From assembly GCA_003165615.1 (NCBI GenBank), contig PLWR01000410.1, positions 1 to 13,444 of the forward strand: DNA of 13,444 bases, written 5' to 3'. Below, one piece after another: positions 6,725 through 13,444 of the stretch. The first letter of the stretch is position 1; every line of letters begins with the position of its first letter. The notes beneath the pieces are model-generated. The model saw nothing but the letters and a program-made list of their open reading frames with translations. It ran no database searches and was not told the origin of the DNA. This DNA is from Acidobacteriota bacterium (GTDB lineage Bacteria; Acidobacteriota; Terriglobia; UBA7540). Position numbers and translations under genes: made by a program.

Positions 6725-7171
6725 TCAGGCGGCGTTGGGGAGGGTTTCCGGCGTTTCCTCCGGGAGGATTTCAAACGTGGTTTCAATCTTTGCCGTCTTG
6801 GAAATCATGGCGCCCACCGAGCAGTACTTGGTTTCCGAGAGGTGAATGGCGGCCCTTACCGCCTCGGGATCGATTTGGCCGTGCAGCCGGTGCTTGATCT
6901 CCACGCGCGTAAAGAACGCGGGGGGTTCGGAGTTCTGGTCGGCGCGCAGCTCGATTTCATAACCGGTCACCTTTTGCCGCTTCTTGCGCAAAATATTGAT
7001 GACGTCAAAAGCCGTGCAGCCGCCCAGGGCCAGCAGCGCCAGCTCGATCGGCTTGGCTCCGCTGTGGCCGTCCGCATCGTCCATCACCAACGCGTGGCCG
7101 GTGCCCGATTGGGCCACGAATTGGCGCCCCGTGCCTTCCACCGTGGTCAAACGCAATTTGCCTTCAATCAT
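6725..7171 (-). CDS. OsmC/Ohr family thiol protein
   Basis: A 148-residue protein of the OsmC fold, whose members reduce organic hydroperoxides with a reactive cysteine pair; the cell compartment is the cytosol. The two family cysteines are present: Cys52 in LLALGGCTAFDVI (at the start of the central helix) and Cys117 in ETKYCSVGAM. The pattern GGCTAFDV with a long helix rich in KKRQK resembles the YhfA-like branch rather than Ohr itself, so the physiological substrate is uncertain. The start at 7171 has GAGGTG five bases upstream. It stands alone: the hairpin array is immediately downstream and a gene-free stretch upstream. The C-terminal tail (PEETPETLPNAA) is a short low-complexity extension. 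Confidence 0.92.
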   Translation of the reverse strand: MIEGKLRLTTVEGTGRQFVAQSGTGHALVMDDADGHSGAKPIELALLALGGCTAFDVINILRKKRQKVTGYEIELRADQNSEPPAFFTRVEIKHRLHGQIDPEAVRAAIHLSETKYCSVGAMISKTAKIETTFEILPEETPETLPNAA

Positions 7172-7783
7172 AGGTCACCTCAATTTCCTTTGGCGCTGGA
7201 CGCTCCACCTTCCGTCGCGAGGAAGGGAAGCCTGCCCGACCGCGGGGCCGCAAAAACCACGGCAGGTGCGAAGGCCACTCCGCGGGGATTTCCCTCACCT
7301 CAGATCGATGAATGCAATTTGCGGTGCGAAGTAACGGAAATGTTTGTGTGCAAGCGCGGAATGCGACATAAAGACCGTTTATAGGTGTCCGCTATGCAAA
7401 TTAGCTGAGCGGCGCAGGGGTAGGTCAAAAGAATCTTCGCATAGGCTGGAAAAAGCGACATTTTGACATCCCCTCACAGCCCTGGCAGCGGCGGGGATTA
7501 TCGAGCATCCTTGGGCTATCCACAATGCGGTGGCAGGGGAAGCCTGATTTTGAAATAGCATGGAATGCGATTCCCGATTTTTGATTCCGTACTTTCCGGT
7601 ACCCATAGGGTGCGGCAAAAACCAATTGCGCCATTACCTGTTCGCGCTGTGCAAAATGGCCGCCGCAAATTTGGGTTATACTGGCGCTGGTGTTGCCCGG
7701 CTGTTTCGCATGGCGCCCCCCCTGGCGTTTTCGAGGGCGGCTTTCAACGCGTCACCAAAGCCCCATGCAGGAAAGGATCCCGC
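7172..7783. other. Gene-free divergent spacer
   Basis: This lies between two divergently transcribed genes and must hold both promoters. No frame here has a believable start or family likeness. The long plus-strand frame beginning at 7565 runs into the acetyltransferase but starts inside a heptamer repeat. I can point to a small stem CCTTCC/GGAAGG (7208-7226), three heptamers GATTCCC, GATTTTT, GATTCCG (7569-7589) and a TATACT box at 7677-7682. I cannot explain the stretch of about 190 bases from 7380 to 7568. Confidence 0.5.
7677..7682 (+). promoter_or_regulatory. Possible -10 box for the acetyltransferase gene
   Basis: TATACT stands about 100 bases upstream of the chosen start codon in a GC-rich background and differs from the sigma-70 -10 consensus at one position. 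No convincing -35 hexamer is at 16-18 bases spacing, so this is weak. Confidence 0.25.
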
Positions 7784-8776
7784 TTGGGATTTGAAATCAT
7801 CGATATTCGCCGGTTTGAGCACAAGGAATTCTCAGACCTTCTGGAAGCTGAATCGCGCGCCTGGAACGACACGCTGCGTTGGAACTTCGCCGCCTCGGTG
7901 CGCGTCATCGAGGCCTGCTTGCGTGATAAGCGGCTTTCCGGATACGCCCTGGTGGATGAAGGGAAGATTCGCGGCTACTGTTTCTTCTTCTACGATGGGG
8001 AAAAAGGGATCATCGGCGACCTCTTTGTGAATCCGGAATTGGTGGGCCAAGGCCAGGAGCATGAACTGCTGGAGCACTCCCTGGAGACCCTCCTGGGGAC
8101 TCCCGGCTTGCAGCGCATTGAAGCCCAGCTTCCGCATTATGAGCGCGAGGAACTGGAGTCACGCTTCCTACCCCGTCATTTCCAGAGCTTTCAGCGCCGC
8201 TTCATGAGTCTTTCCTTGGAAGGGTATCGGCAGGGCGCCGGAGCGGAACCCCGTTCCGGGTCCCCCGCGGTGGACCCTTGGGTGCGGGAAGGCATCGATC
8301 TGATTCCCTGGCAAAAGCGTTTCAATGATGACGCGGCAGAGATGCTTTTCCAAACCTATCAGAAGCATGTCGATGCGCTCATCAACGACCAATACTCTTC
8401 GGTGATGGGAGCGACCCGGCTGATTGAAAATATCTTCCACAATCAGGGGTGCGGTACCTTCCTGACGCCAGCGTCGCGCATGGCGGTGCATCGCCCCACG
8501 CAGCAGTTGGCGGGAATCATCACCGTAACCGGTGTGCGCCCCCACACCGCGCATATTCCCCAGGTGGGTGTGGGTCCGGCATTCCAGGGATTGGGCGTGG
8601 GCACCGCGCTGATGGCAGCGGCGTTTCGAGATCTTGCGGAGGATGGTTTTGAGCAGGTCACGCTGACCGTAACCGAAGCCAATGCCGGCGCCGTGCGGCT
8701 CTACCAGCGGCTGGGATTCGAGACCTTCAAAACCTTCGGGGCCTTCATCTACGATCAGGGGGAAGGCAAATTCTGA
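7784..8776 (+). CDS. Tandem GNAT-family N-acetyltransferase
   Basis: A 330-residue protein with two acetyltransferase-like halves joined by a linker at about residues 147-165. The C-terminal half is a canonical GNAT fold: VGVGPAFQGLGVGTALM carries the acetyl-CoA pyrophosphate loop QGLGVG (268-273), and NAGAVRLYQRLGF (300-312) is the closing motif. The N-terminal half has the same layout (GDLFVNPELVGQGQEHELL, 78-96), but its loop reads GQGQEH and is probably degenerate, as in other double-GNAT proteins such as mycothiol synthase where one half is structural. I start it at TTG 7784, where AAGGA lies six bases upstream and likeness to GNAT proteins begins; the open frame continues back to 7565, but that part is repeat-like spacer. 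The substrate is unknown. Its stop codon lies inside the first of a run of heptamer repeats. Confidence 0.88.
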   Translation: MGFEIIDIRRFEHKEFSDLLEAESRAWNDTLRWNFAASVRVIEACLRDKRLSGYALVDEGKIRGYCFFFYDGEKGIIGDLFVNPELVGQGQEHELLEHSLETLLGTPGLQRIEAQLPHYEREELESRFLPRHFQSFQRRFMSLSLEGYRQGAGAEPRSGSPAVDPWVREGIDLIPWQKRFNDDAAEMLFQTYQKHVDALINDQYSSVMGATRLIENIFHNQGCGTFLTPASRMAVHRPTQQLAGIITVTGVRPHTAHIPQVGVGPAFQGLGVGTALMAAAFRDLAEDGFEQVTLTVTEANAGAVRLYQRLGFETFKTFGAFIYDQGEGKF

Positions 8777-8944
8777 ATTCTGAATTATGAATTCTGAACG
8801 CGGGACGAGTCTGAAGATATGGGATACAAGGTCGCAGGCAAATTCTGAATTCTGAATTCTGAAATCGGACTGCCGGAGCAATCAACTTCCAAATCAGCTG
8901 TTGGGGTAGCCCGCTTTCAGAATTTAGAATTCAGAATTCAGAAT
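8770..8944. repeat. Inverted arrays of ATTCTGA heptamers between convergent genes
   Basis: Four ATTCTGA-type units at 8770-8797 and three at 8842-8862 run in the plus direction; four complementary units (TCAGAAT/TTAGAAT) at 8917-8944 run the other way. The second and third blocks can pair into a stem of more than 20 bp around a loop of about 54 bases. A 23-base direct repeat (8764-8786 and 8836-8858, starting AGGCAAATTCTG) shows that the acetyltransferase gene's last codons were duplicated with the first block. The region may serve as a two-way terminator for the genes converging on it. Confidence 0.85.
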
Positions 8945-8954
8945 TCCCCCAGCC

Positions 8955-9416
8955 TTACTTCCCTTTCGCTTTCAGCAAGTCCTTCAACTCGTCCATGAAT
9001 TCGCGGACGTCCTTAAAATCCAGGTAGACCGAAGCAAAGCGCACGTAGGCAACTTTGTCGAGCTTCTTGAGGCGGTTCATCACCAGCTCGCCGAGCTCTG
9101 TCGCGGGGCGTTCGCGGTCGGGCGATTCAGCCACATGCGATTCAATCTCGTTGACCAGCGCCTCAAGCTTGCCCATGGCCACAGGGCGCTTTTCGCAAGC
9201 CTTGAGCAAGCCCGCCAGAATTTTCTGCCGGTCGAACTTTTCGCGCCGCCCATCTTTCTTGACCACCATGTAAGGGATTTCGTCAATGCGTTCATAGGTG
9301 GTGAAGCGACGGCGGCATTTCTCGCATTGGCGCCGGCGGCGGATGGTGTCGCCGATCTTCGCCTCGCGGGAATCCACAACTTTGTCTTCGACGTGCCCGC
9401 AGAATGGACATCTCAC
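8955..9416 (-). CDS. nrdR: Transcriptional repressor NrdR
   Basis: A zinc-ribbon/ATP-cone regulator that represses ribonucleotide reductase genes when dATP is high. The 153 residues match the family. The zinc ribbon uses Cys3, Cys6, Cys31 and Cys34 (MRCPFCGH and RRRRQCEKC), followed by [10 protein letters not shown]. The ATP-cone spans about 49-139 and opens with [16 protein letters not shown]. The helix [15 protein letters not shown] near the end is also typical. The ATG at 9416 places the first cysteine at residue 3, as in all NrdR proteins. It lies 23 bases downstream of the membrane-protein gene on the same strand and is probably co-transcribed with it. No ribonucleotide reductase gene or NrdR box is visible in the window. 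Confidence 0.97.
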   Translation of the reverse strand: MRCPFCGHVEDKVVDSREAKIGDTIRRRRQCEKCRRRFTTYERIDEIPYMVVKKDGRREKFDRQKILAGLLKACEKRPVAMGKLEALVNEIESHVAESPDRERPATELGELVMNRLKKLDKVAYVRFASVYLDFKDVREFMDELKDLLKAKGK

Positions 9417-9439
9417 GTTGGTGGTTCACCTCGAGTATC

Positions 9440-10504
9440 TTACAAAGTCACAGCCTTCTTTTCTTCTTCGGCAAGGGCTTCCAGGTTGCCGATCGACAAA
9501 CCCTCATGGATCAGCAGCACCAGCCCCAGGGCCAGGCAGGGGACGGAAATGAGAATCCAAAGCAAAATGCTCGCCCCCGTTGCGGGCTCGGCCGCAATGT
9601 TGAAGATTTCGTTCAAGGCCAGTATCACTCCAACCTGGTATCCCCCGCCGATTCCCGGAAATTGCACGATCAAACCCAGGGCCGCGCAGAAAAGCGTCAA
9701 CCCCGCGGCCAGCCAGGGCAGGTGCCCAAGATGGTGCCGCACACTCTTGAAAACCAGCCAGACGACGGTGGTATTTATTATCCACAGGGCAAGGGTCGTC
9801 ACCACGCTGCCGGCCAGTCCTTTCCAATCGCGAATCACGCTCAAGCCATCTCCAAAGGAGCGCAGAAAGTGCGCGAAGGAGTTGAAAGCGCGATCAGGAA
9901 GAAAACGAAACACCTTCAGCACCGCCGCCGTCACACTCTGCGCCTTCAGACGGAAAAGCACCAACCCCAGAATCAGCAGTCCGGTTAATCCGAAGAGCAC
10001 GTGCCCCCACTTGTGCATCTCGTGCAGGGCGAAGACTCCGCGGGCTGTGTCCGGATTCACCGGCTCGAAGTAAATGGCGGCGGCAAAGAGCACGACCATG
10101 GCGATGGTGTCGAGCACGCGCTCGAGCAACCACACCGCGACCATGCCGCTCATGGGAACATTTTCCTTCTTGGCGATGTAGGCGGGACGAACGAGTTCAC
10201 CGGGACGACCCACCAGGAAAATGGCGCTGAATCCCAGGATCTGCCCGACAAACAAAATCCACAAGGATGCGGACTTGATAGGCCGCATGAAGAATTCCCA
10301 GCGGACCGCCCGCATGAAGAAAGAGAGGTAAACGCCGAGAATCGCCAGCAGCAGGTAGCCGGGGCTCGCCCCTACGATCGAAGCCCAAAGGCGGTCCCAG
10401 CGGAAATTGCGCCACTCCGGGCTGCGACTCAGGTTGTAAAAAATCAAAACGATGATGACGGCCCCTGCAGCCAGCCACACCCATCGCCCCCATGCTTTTT
10501 TCAT
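9440..10504 (-). CDS. Lysylphosphatidylglycerol synthase TM-region/UPF0104 family membrane protein
   Basis: A 354-residue polytopic inner-membrane protein with roughly eight or nine hydrophobic helices (about 10-23, 47-64, 79-99, 121-146, 166-184, 229-253, 262-281, 286-300, 311-333). The family signature GRPGELVRPAYIAKKE (99-114) and LLERVLDT (126-133) are present, as is FPGIGGGYQVG (282-292) near the end. Family members include the flippase half of MprF and the stand-alone YbhN/AglD-type proteins. The MprF catalytic domain is absent here, so an aminoacyl-lipid synthase role is not supported; lipid or polyprenyl-linked substrate transport is more likely, by inference. The ATG at 10504 precedes the first charged residues and a membrane segment; its ribosome-binding site is weak. 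Confidence 0.88.
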   Translation of the reverse strand: MKKAWGRWVWLAAGAVIIVLIFYNLSRSPEWRNFRWDRLWASIVGASPGYLLLAILGVYLSFFMRAVRWEFFMRPIKSASLWILFVGQILGFSAIFLVGRPGELVRPAYIAKKENVPMSGMVAVWLLERVLDTIAMVVLFAAAIYFEPVNPDTARGVFALHEMHKWGHVLFGLTGLLILGLVLFRLKAQSVTAAVLKVFRFLPDRAFNSFAHFLRSFGDGLSVIRDWKGLAGSVVTTLALWIINTTVVWLVFKSVRHHLGHLPWLAAGLTLFCAALGLIVQFPGIGGGYQVGVILALNEIFNIAAEPATGASILLWILISVPCLALGLVLLIHEGLSIGNLEALAEEEKKAVTL

Positions 10505-10567
10505 AGAAAGGACCCGCTGCGGTTCTTCCCAGCAAAACTATCCGAAGGGTATCCGGAAGTCAAGCAG

Positions 10568-10592
10568 AGGACGCGCCGTACCGCGCCCCTAC
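10568..10592. repeat. GTAGGGGCG-type imperfect palindrome at the macro-domain stop codon
   Basis: Read on the minus strand, TGTAGGGGCG begins on the TAG stop codon of the macro-domain gene and continues as an imperfect GC-rich palindrome (GGGCGCGGTACGGCGCGTCC). The leading TGTAGGGGCG is identical to the start of the palindrome inside the restriction-modification gene (4401-4410). It may act as a transcript-end hairpin, though no T-tract follows. Confidence 0.5.
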
Positions 10593-11107
10593 AGGCGTTC
10601 AGCCAGTACCCTTTGATAAATATCGCGCGTGCGGCGGTCAAAACAAACGAAGAAAACCTTTTCCAGGGCGGGGTTCTTTTCCAGGAAAGCGCGAACTTCC
10701 CGAATGGCGATGCGCGTGGCCCGTAGCAAAGGGAATCCGTAAGCACCGGTGCTGATGGCGGGGAAGGCCACGGTGCGGATGCCGGTTTGGACGGCCATTT
10801 CAAGAGACCGCCGGTAGCAGCTTGCCAGCAGTTCGTCCTCACGATGTTCGCCATCTCGCCACACCGGCCCCACCGTGTGGATAATCCACCGCGCCGGCAG
10901 GCGATAGCCCTCCGTCACTTTGGCATCGCCGGTGGGGCAGCCGCGCAAGGTTCGGCATTCCTCCAGCAGTTCCGGCCCCGCCGCTGCATGAATGGCGCCA
11001 TCCACACCACCGCCGCCCAGCAACGAGGTGTTTGCCGCATTCACGATGGCGTCGACGTTTTGCTCCGTGATGTCGCCTTCGACAACTTCGATGGTTACGT
11101 TTAGCAT
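10589..11107 (-). CDS. Macro-domain ADP-ribose hydrolase (MacroD/YmdB type)
   Basis: A 172-residue stand-alone macro domain. Proteins of this type bind ADP-ribose and remove O-acetyl groups or mono-ADP-ribose from acidic residues. The landmarks are all there: GDIT (11-14), [20 protein letters not shown] (21-40, with the NAAN ribose-binding loop and catalytic Asp36 in GGVDGAIH), [15 protein letters not shown] (57-71), IIHTVGP (75-81) and the phosphate loop ISTGAYGFP (118-126). The length equals that of free-standing bacterial MacroD proteins. No ADP-ribosyltransferase or DarT toxin gene is adjacent, so a toxin-antitoxin role is not indicated. ATG 11107 fits the usual N-terminus. It is upstream of the membrane-protein gene on the same strand, 84 bases away. 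Confidence 0.94.
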   Translation of the reverse strand: MLNVTIEVVEGDITEQNVDAIVNAANTSLLGGGGVDGAIHAAAGPELLEECRTLRGCPTGDAKVTEGYRLPARWIIHTVGPVWRDGEHREDELLASCYRRSLEMAVQTGIRTVAFPAISTGAYGFPLLRATRIAIREVRAFLEKNPALEKVFFVCFDRRTRDIYQRVLAERL

Positions 11108-11545
11108 GTCTTTGCCAGCAAGAAACTCATGAATACAGCACCAATACTAAGAATTCTTCTTCCCTCGCCCCCTTGGGGGAGAGGGGGGACCGCAAGGCGG
11201 AGGGGGCCCCACGTTCTGCTGGTGGTGGGGGTGAGGGGGTCGGCACCAGCATGATTGCACGCGGTCTATTTTAGTCGCTTCGATTTTGACCCCCTCAGCC
11301 GGGCCGTCCCGGCGAGAGGAATTCGGCTCGCAAGAATGCAGCGATCATTGCTTCTTCAGTCGCGGGGCCGCGTCCGATCATTTAGAAATTCTCTCCGGCT
11401 CTTGTTGCTCTGCTTCACTCTTATATAGATTTGTCGCCCTCAATACGGTAGTGGGTCAGATTGAAAACGCTTCTTGATCTTTGGACATTATGCTGTTAGG
11501 AACATAACAATCAACTACAATCTGTCATCTGTCGGCTGTTTGCTT
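11108..11545. other. Gene-free spacer with G-rich palindromes
   Basis: No gene is supported. 11162-11185 forms an 11-bp stem with one mismatch (CCCTCGCCCCC, TT, GGGGGAGAGGG), followed by a small stem CCGC/GCGG (11190-11200) and a G-rich run to 11240. TGAGGGGGTC (11232-11241) recurs inverted at 11288-11297. Two or three heptamers (TCTGTCA, TCTGTCG and a degenerate GCTGTTT) lie around 11521-11541, just past the glutaredoxin stop. The remaining part (11300-11520) is more AT-rich and shows no signal I can name. Confidence 0.55.
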
Positions 11546-11791
11546 CTAAACCCCCAATTCGTGGGCCAGCTTTTTGGCATCGAAAGGCGAGCAGGAGAAG
11601 ACACGCCCGCTGACATCGAATGTGGGAACTTTGCGCTTGCCATTATTCGCGCGCTTGACGAACTCCGCCGCCTCGGGATGCGCGTCGATGTCGATCTCCT
11701 CGAAAAGCAACTTGTGTTCATGCAGAAACTCCCGGGCGCGGCGGCAATCAGAGCACCACGTGGTGGCATACATGCGGATGGGGGTATTCAT
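11546..11791 (-). CDS. Small glutaredoxin-like protein
   Basis: An 81-residue thioredoxin-fold protein that should carry out dithiol-disulphide exchange in the cytosol. The active site is WCSDC (Cys13 and Cys16) after the first strand RMYATT. The cis-proline loop is KVPTF (Pro56), and SGRVFSCSPFDAKKL forms the final strand and helix. The size and CxDC-type site resemble the short glutaredoxins related to mycoredoxin and NrdH rather than the classical CPYC type. ATG 11791 has AGAGGG seven bases upstream. It is downstream of atpC on the same strand with 180 bases between them, and is probably separately expressed. Confidence 0.92.
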   Translation of the reverse strand: MNTPIRMYATTWCSDCRRAREFLHEHKLLFEEIDIDAHPEAAEFVKRANNGKRKVPTFDVSGRVFSCSPFDAKKLAHELGV

Positions 11792-11971
11792 GCCAAACCC
11801 TCTGAGCCTGTCGAGTCAGGATGCGTCCGTGGAGAGGGAGACTCCTGGGTGAAGCCGGCACTCCATCCACTCCTGCACGTGCCCCCCAGCTCGCAGGTGA
11901 TTTCAGCTTGATTTTACAACAAAGTCGGTTCAGTGACGAAGAAGGCATTCCGCGCAAGAGAGAGAGTGGAA

Positions 11972-12400
11972 TTATCCCCGGAGCTTGTGGGCAGTTTCCA
12001 GCCGAACTATGGCGCGGGCAAGGGATTTGCGGGCGCGCTCCATGTCCACTTGCGGATCGTCGAATCGCTTCAGGCGATCCTCGGCGCGGTTTTTTGCTTT
12101 CTCCGCGCGCTCCACATCGATCTCCTCAGCGCGTTCCGCCGATTGCACCAGCACAATGACGCGATCGCCCAGGACTTCGGCGAATCCCCAGTTCACCACC
12201 AAGGTGTGTTTGGCGCCGCCGGACGAGTACTCCAACTTGCCGGCGGCAAGCTCCGTCAGCAGGGGGGCGTGTCCGGGTAGAATTCCCAAATAACCGTTCT
12301 TACCCGGAATCGTCACGGCGGTTACCTCGTCATGCGCCACCAGGCGGTCAGGAGTCACGATGTCGAGTCGAATTTCAGTGGGAAGTGTAATTTCTGCCAT
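11972..12400 (-). CDS. atpC: F-type ATP synthase epsilon subunit
   Basis: The central-stalk epsilon subunit, which sits on the gamma rotor of the F1 sector and can inhibit ATP hydrolysis. The 142 residues consist of the N-terminal beta sandwich (1-88), including TIPGKNGYLGILPGHAPLLTEL (30-51), the most conserved part, and FAEVLGDRVIVLV, then the two-helix C-terminal domain (91-142) rich in E, R, K and A. Length and order match bacterial AtpC. It follows atpD on the same strand, as in nearly all ATP synthase operons, but the gap is 188 bases and full of short tandem repeats instead of a few bases. The ribosome-binding site is weak. Confidence 0.97.
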   Translation of the reverse strand: MAEITLPTEIRLDIVTPDRLVAHDEVTAVTIPGKNGYLGILPGHAPLLTELAAGKLEYSSGGAKHTLVVNWGFAEVLGDRVIVLVQSAERAEEIDVERAEKAKNRAEDRLKRFDDPQVDMERARKSLARAIVRLETAHKLRG

Positions 12401-12411
12401 AGCTTTGCTTT

Positions 12412-12570
12412 ATCGGATCATTGAATCATCGGGTCATCGGTTCATTTAAAGACTGTCCGCTGTCCGTGGTCCGTCGTCATTCGCTTTAAACCTTCGATGT
12501 CCGCCCATCGCCTGCAACTGACCATGGACAACTGACCACTGACAGCCTTTCAATGGCCCGATGGCCCGAT
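12412..12570. repeat. Octamer and heptamer tandem repeats between atpD and atpC
   Basis: 12412-12443 has four octamers (ATCGGATC, ATTGAATC, ATCGGGTC, ATCGGTTC). 12453-12480 has four heptamers (CTGTCCG twice, TGGTCCG, TCGTCAT). 12515-12542 has four more (CAACTGA, CCATGGA, CAACTGA, CCACTGA). 12553-12568 has ATGGCCCG twice. I see no strong hairpin that would end transcription, so the two ATP synthase genes may still share an mRNA. Confidence 0.85.
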
Positions 12571-12588
12571 AAAAAAACGACCCGATTC

Positions 12589-13444
<856 letters not shown>

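Noticed and set aside
6431..7384. A 317-residue plus-strand open frame starting in the hairpin array and running antisense to the OsmC-family gene.
   Set aside because: It is open only because the 30-base unit is a multiple of three and because it shadows a real gene. It has no ribosome-binding site, and the variation follows the palindrome rather than codons.
7565..7783. N-terminal extension of the acetyltransferase from the upstream ATG.
   Set aside because: The extra 73 codons resemble spacer, begin inside a heptamer repeat and have no GNAT likeness. TTG 7784 has a good ribosome-binding site.
10589..11107. Macro-domain protein as a DarG-like antitoxin.
   Set aside because: There is no DarT-like toxin gene next to it, and the single-domain size fits a stand-alone MacroD enzyme.
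8955..11791. A functional link between nrdR and the NrdH-like glutaredoxin.
   Set aside because: They are 2 kb apart with unrelated genes between them, no ribonucleotide reductase gene is present, and the glutaredoxin cannot be assigned to NrdH from sequence alone.

Overview
The window is a GC-rich piece of bacterial chromosome holding housekeeping genes, with many repeats between them. I think the host is an acidobacterium (Acidobacteriota, Terriglobia-like). This rests on the overall style of the proteins and on intergenic runs of 7-base tandem repeats and palindromes of a kind I associate with that phylum. It is an inference; no rRNA is present. All genes are on the minus strand except one acetyltransferase.

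Layout, left to right. 1-1120 is most of argG (argininosuccinate synthase, 3' end cut by the window), preceded in transcription order by argR (1304-1750), so this is an arginine biosynthesis and regulation pair. 1884-2894 encodes an exported protein of unknown function. 2930-3144 is a repeat-filled spacer with perfect 19-bp inverted repeats, a triple 15-mer and a terminator-like hairpin. 3153-6137 is a large single-chain restriction-modification enzyme (nuclease, methyltransferase and target recognition in one polypeptide). Its frame is interrupted, without being broken, by a palindromic repeat. 6138-6724 is non-coding and holds nine tandem 30-bp hairpin units framed by 15-bp inverted repeats. 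6725-7171 is an OsmC-family protein. 7172-7783 is gene-free. 7784-8776 (+) is a two-domain GNAT acetyltransferase. 8955-9416 is nrdR, 9440-10504 a polytopic membrane protein of the lysylphosphatidylglycerol synthase/UPF0104 type, 10589-11107 a macro-domain hydrolase, and 11546-11791 a small glutaredoxin. 11972-12400 is atpC and 12589-13444 the 3' part of atpD, the end of the F-type ATP synthase operon.

Most genes are ordinary chromosomal functions: arginine synthesis, ATP synthesis, dNTP control, thiol and redox maintenance, ADP-ribose metabolism. The accessory content is the restriction-modification gene and the repeats. The repeats are the most striking part. They include several unrelated heptanucleotide (and some octanucleotide) tandem runs confined to spacers, a hairpin array with covarying stems, a MITE-like inverted-repeat element, and one palindromic element that has become part of a protein. 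I found no tRNA, rRNA, CRISPR array or intact transposase gene.
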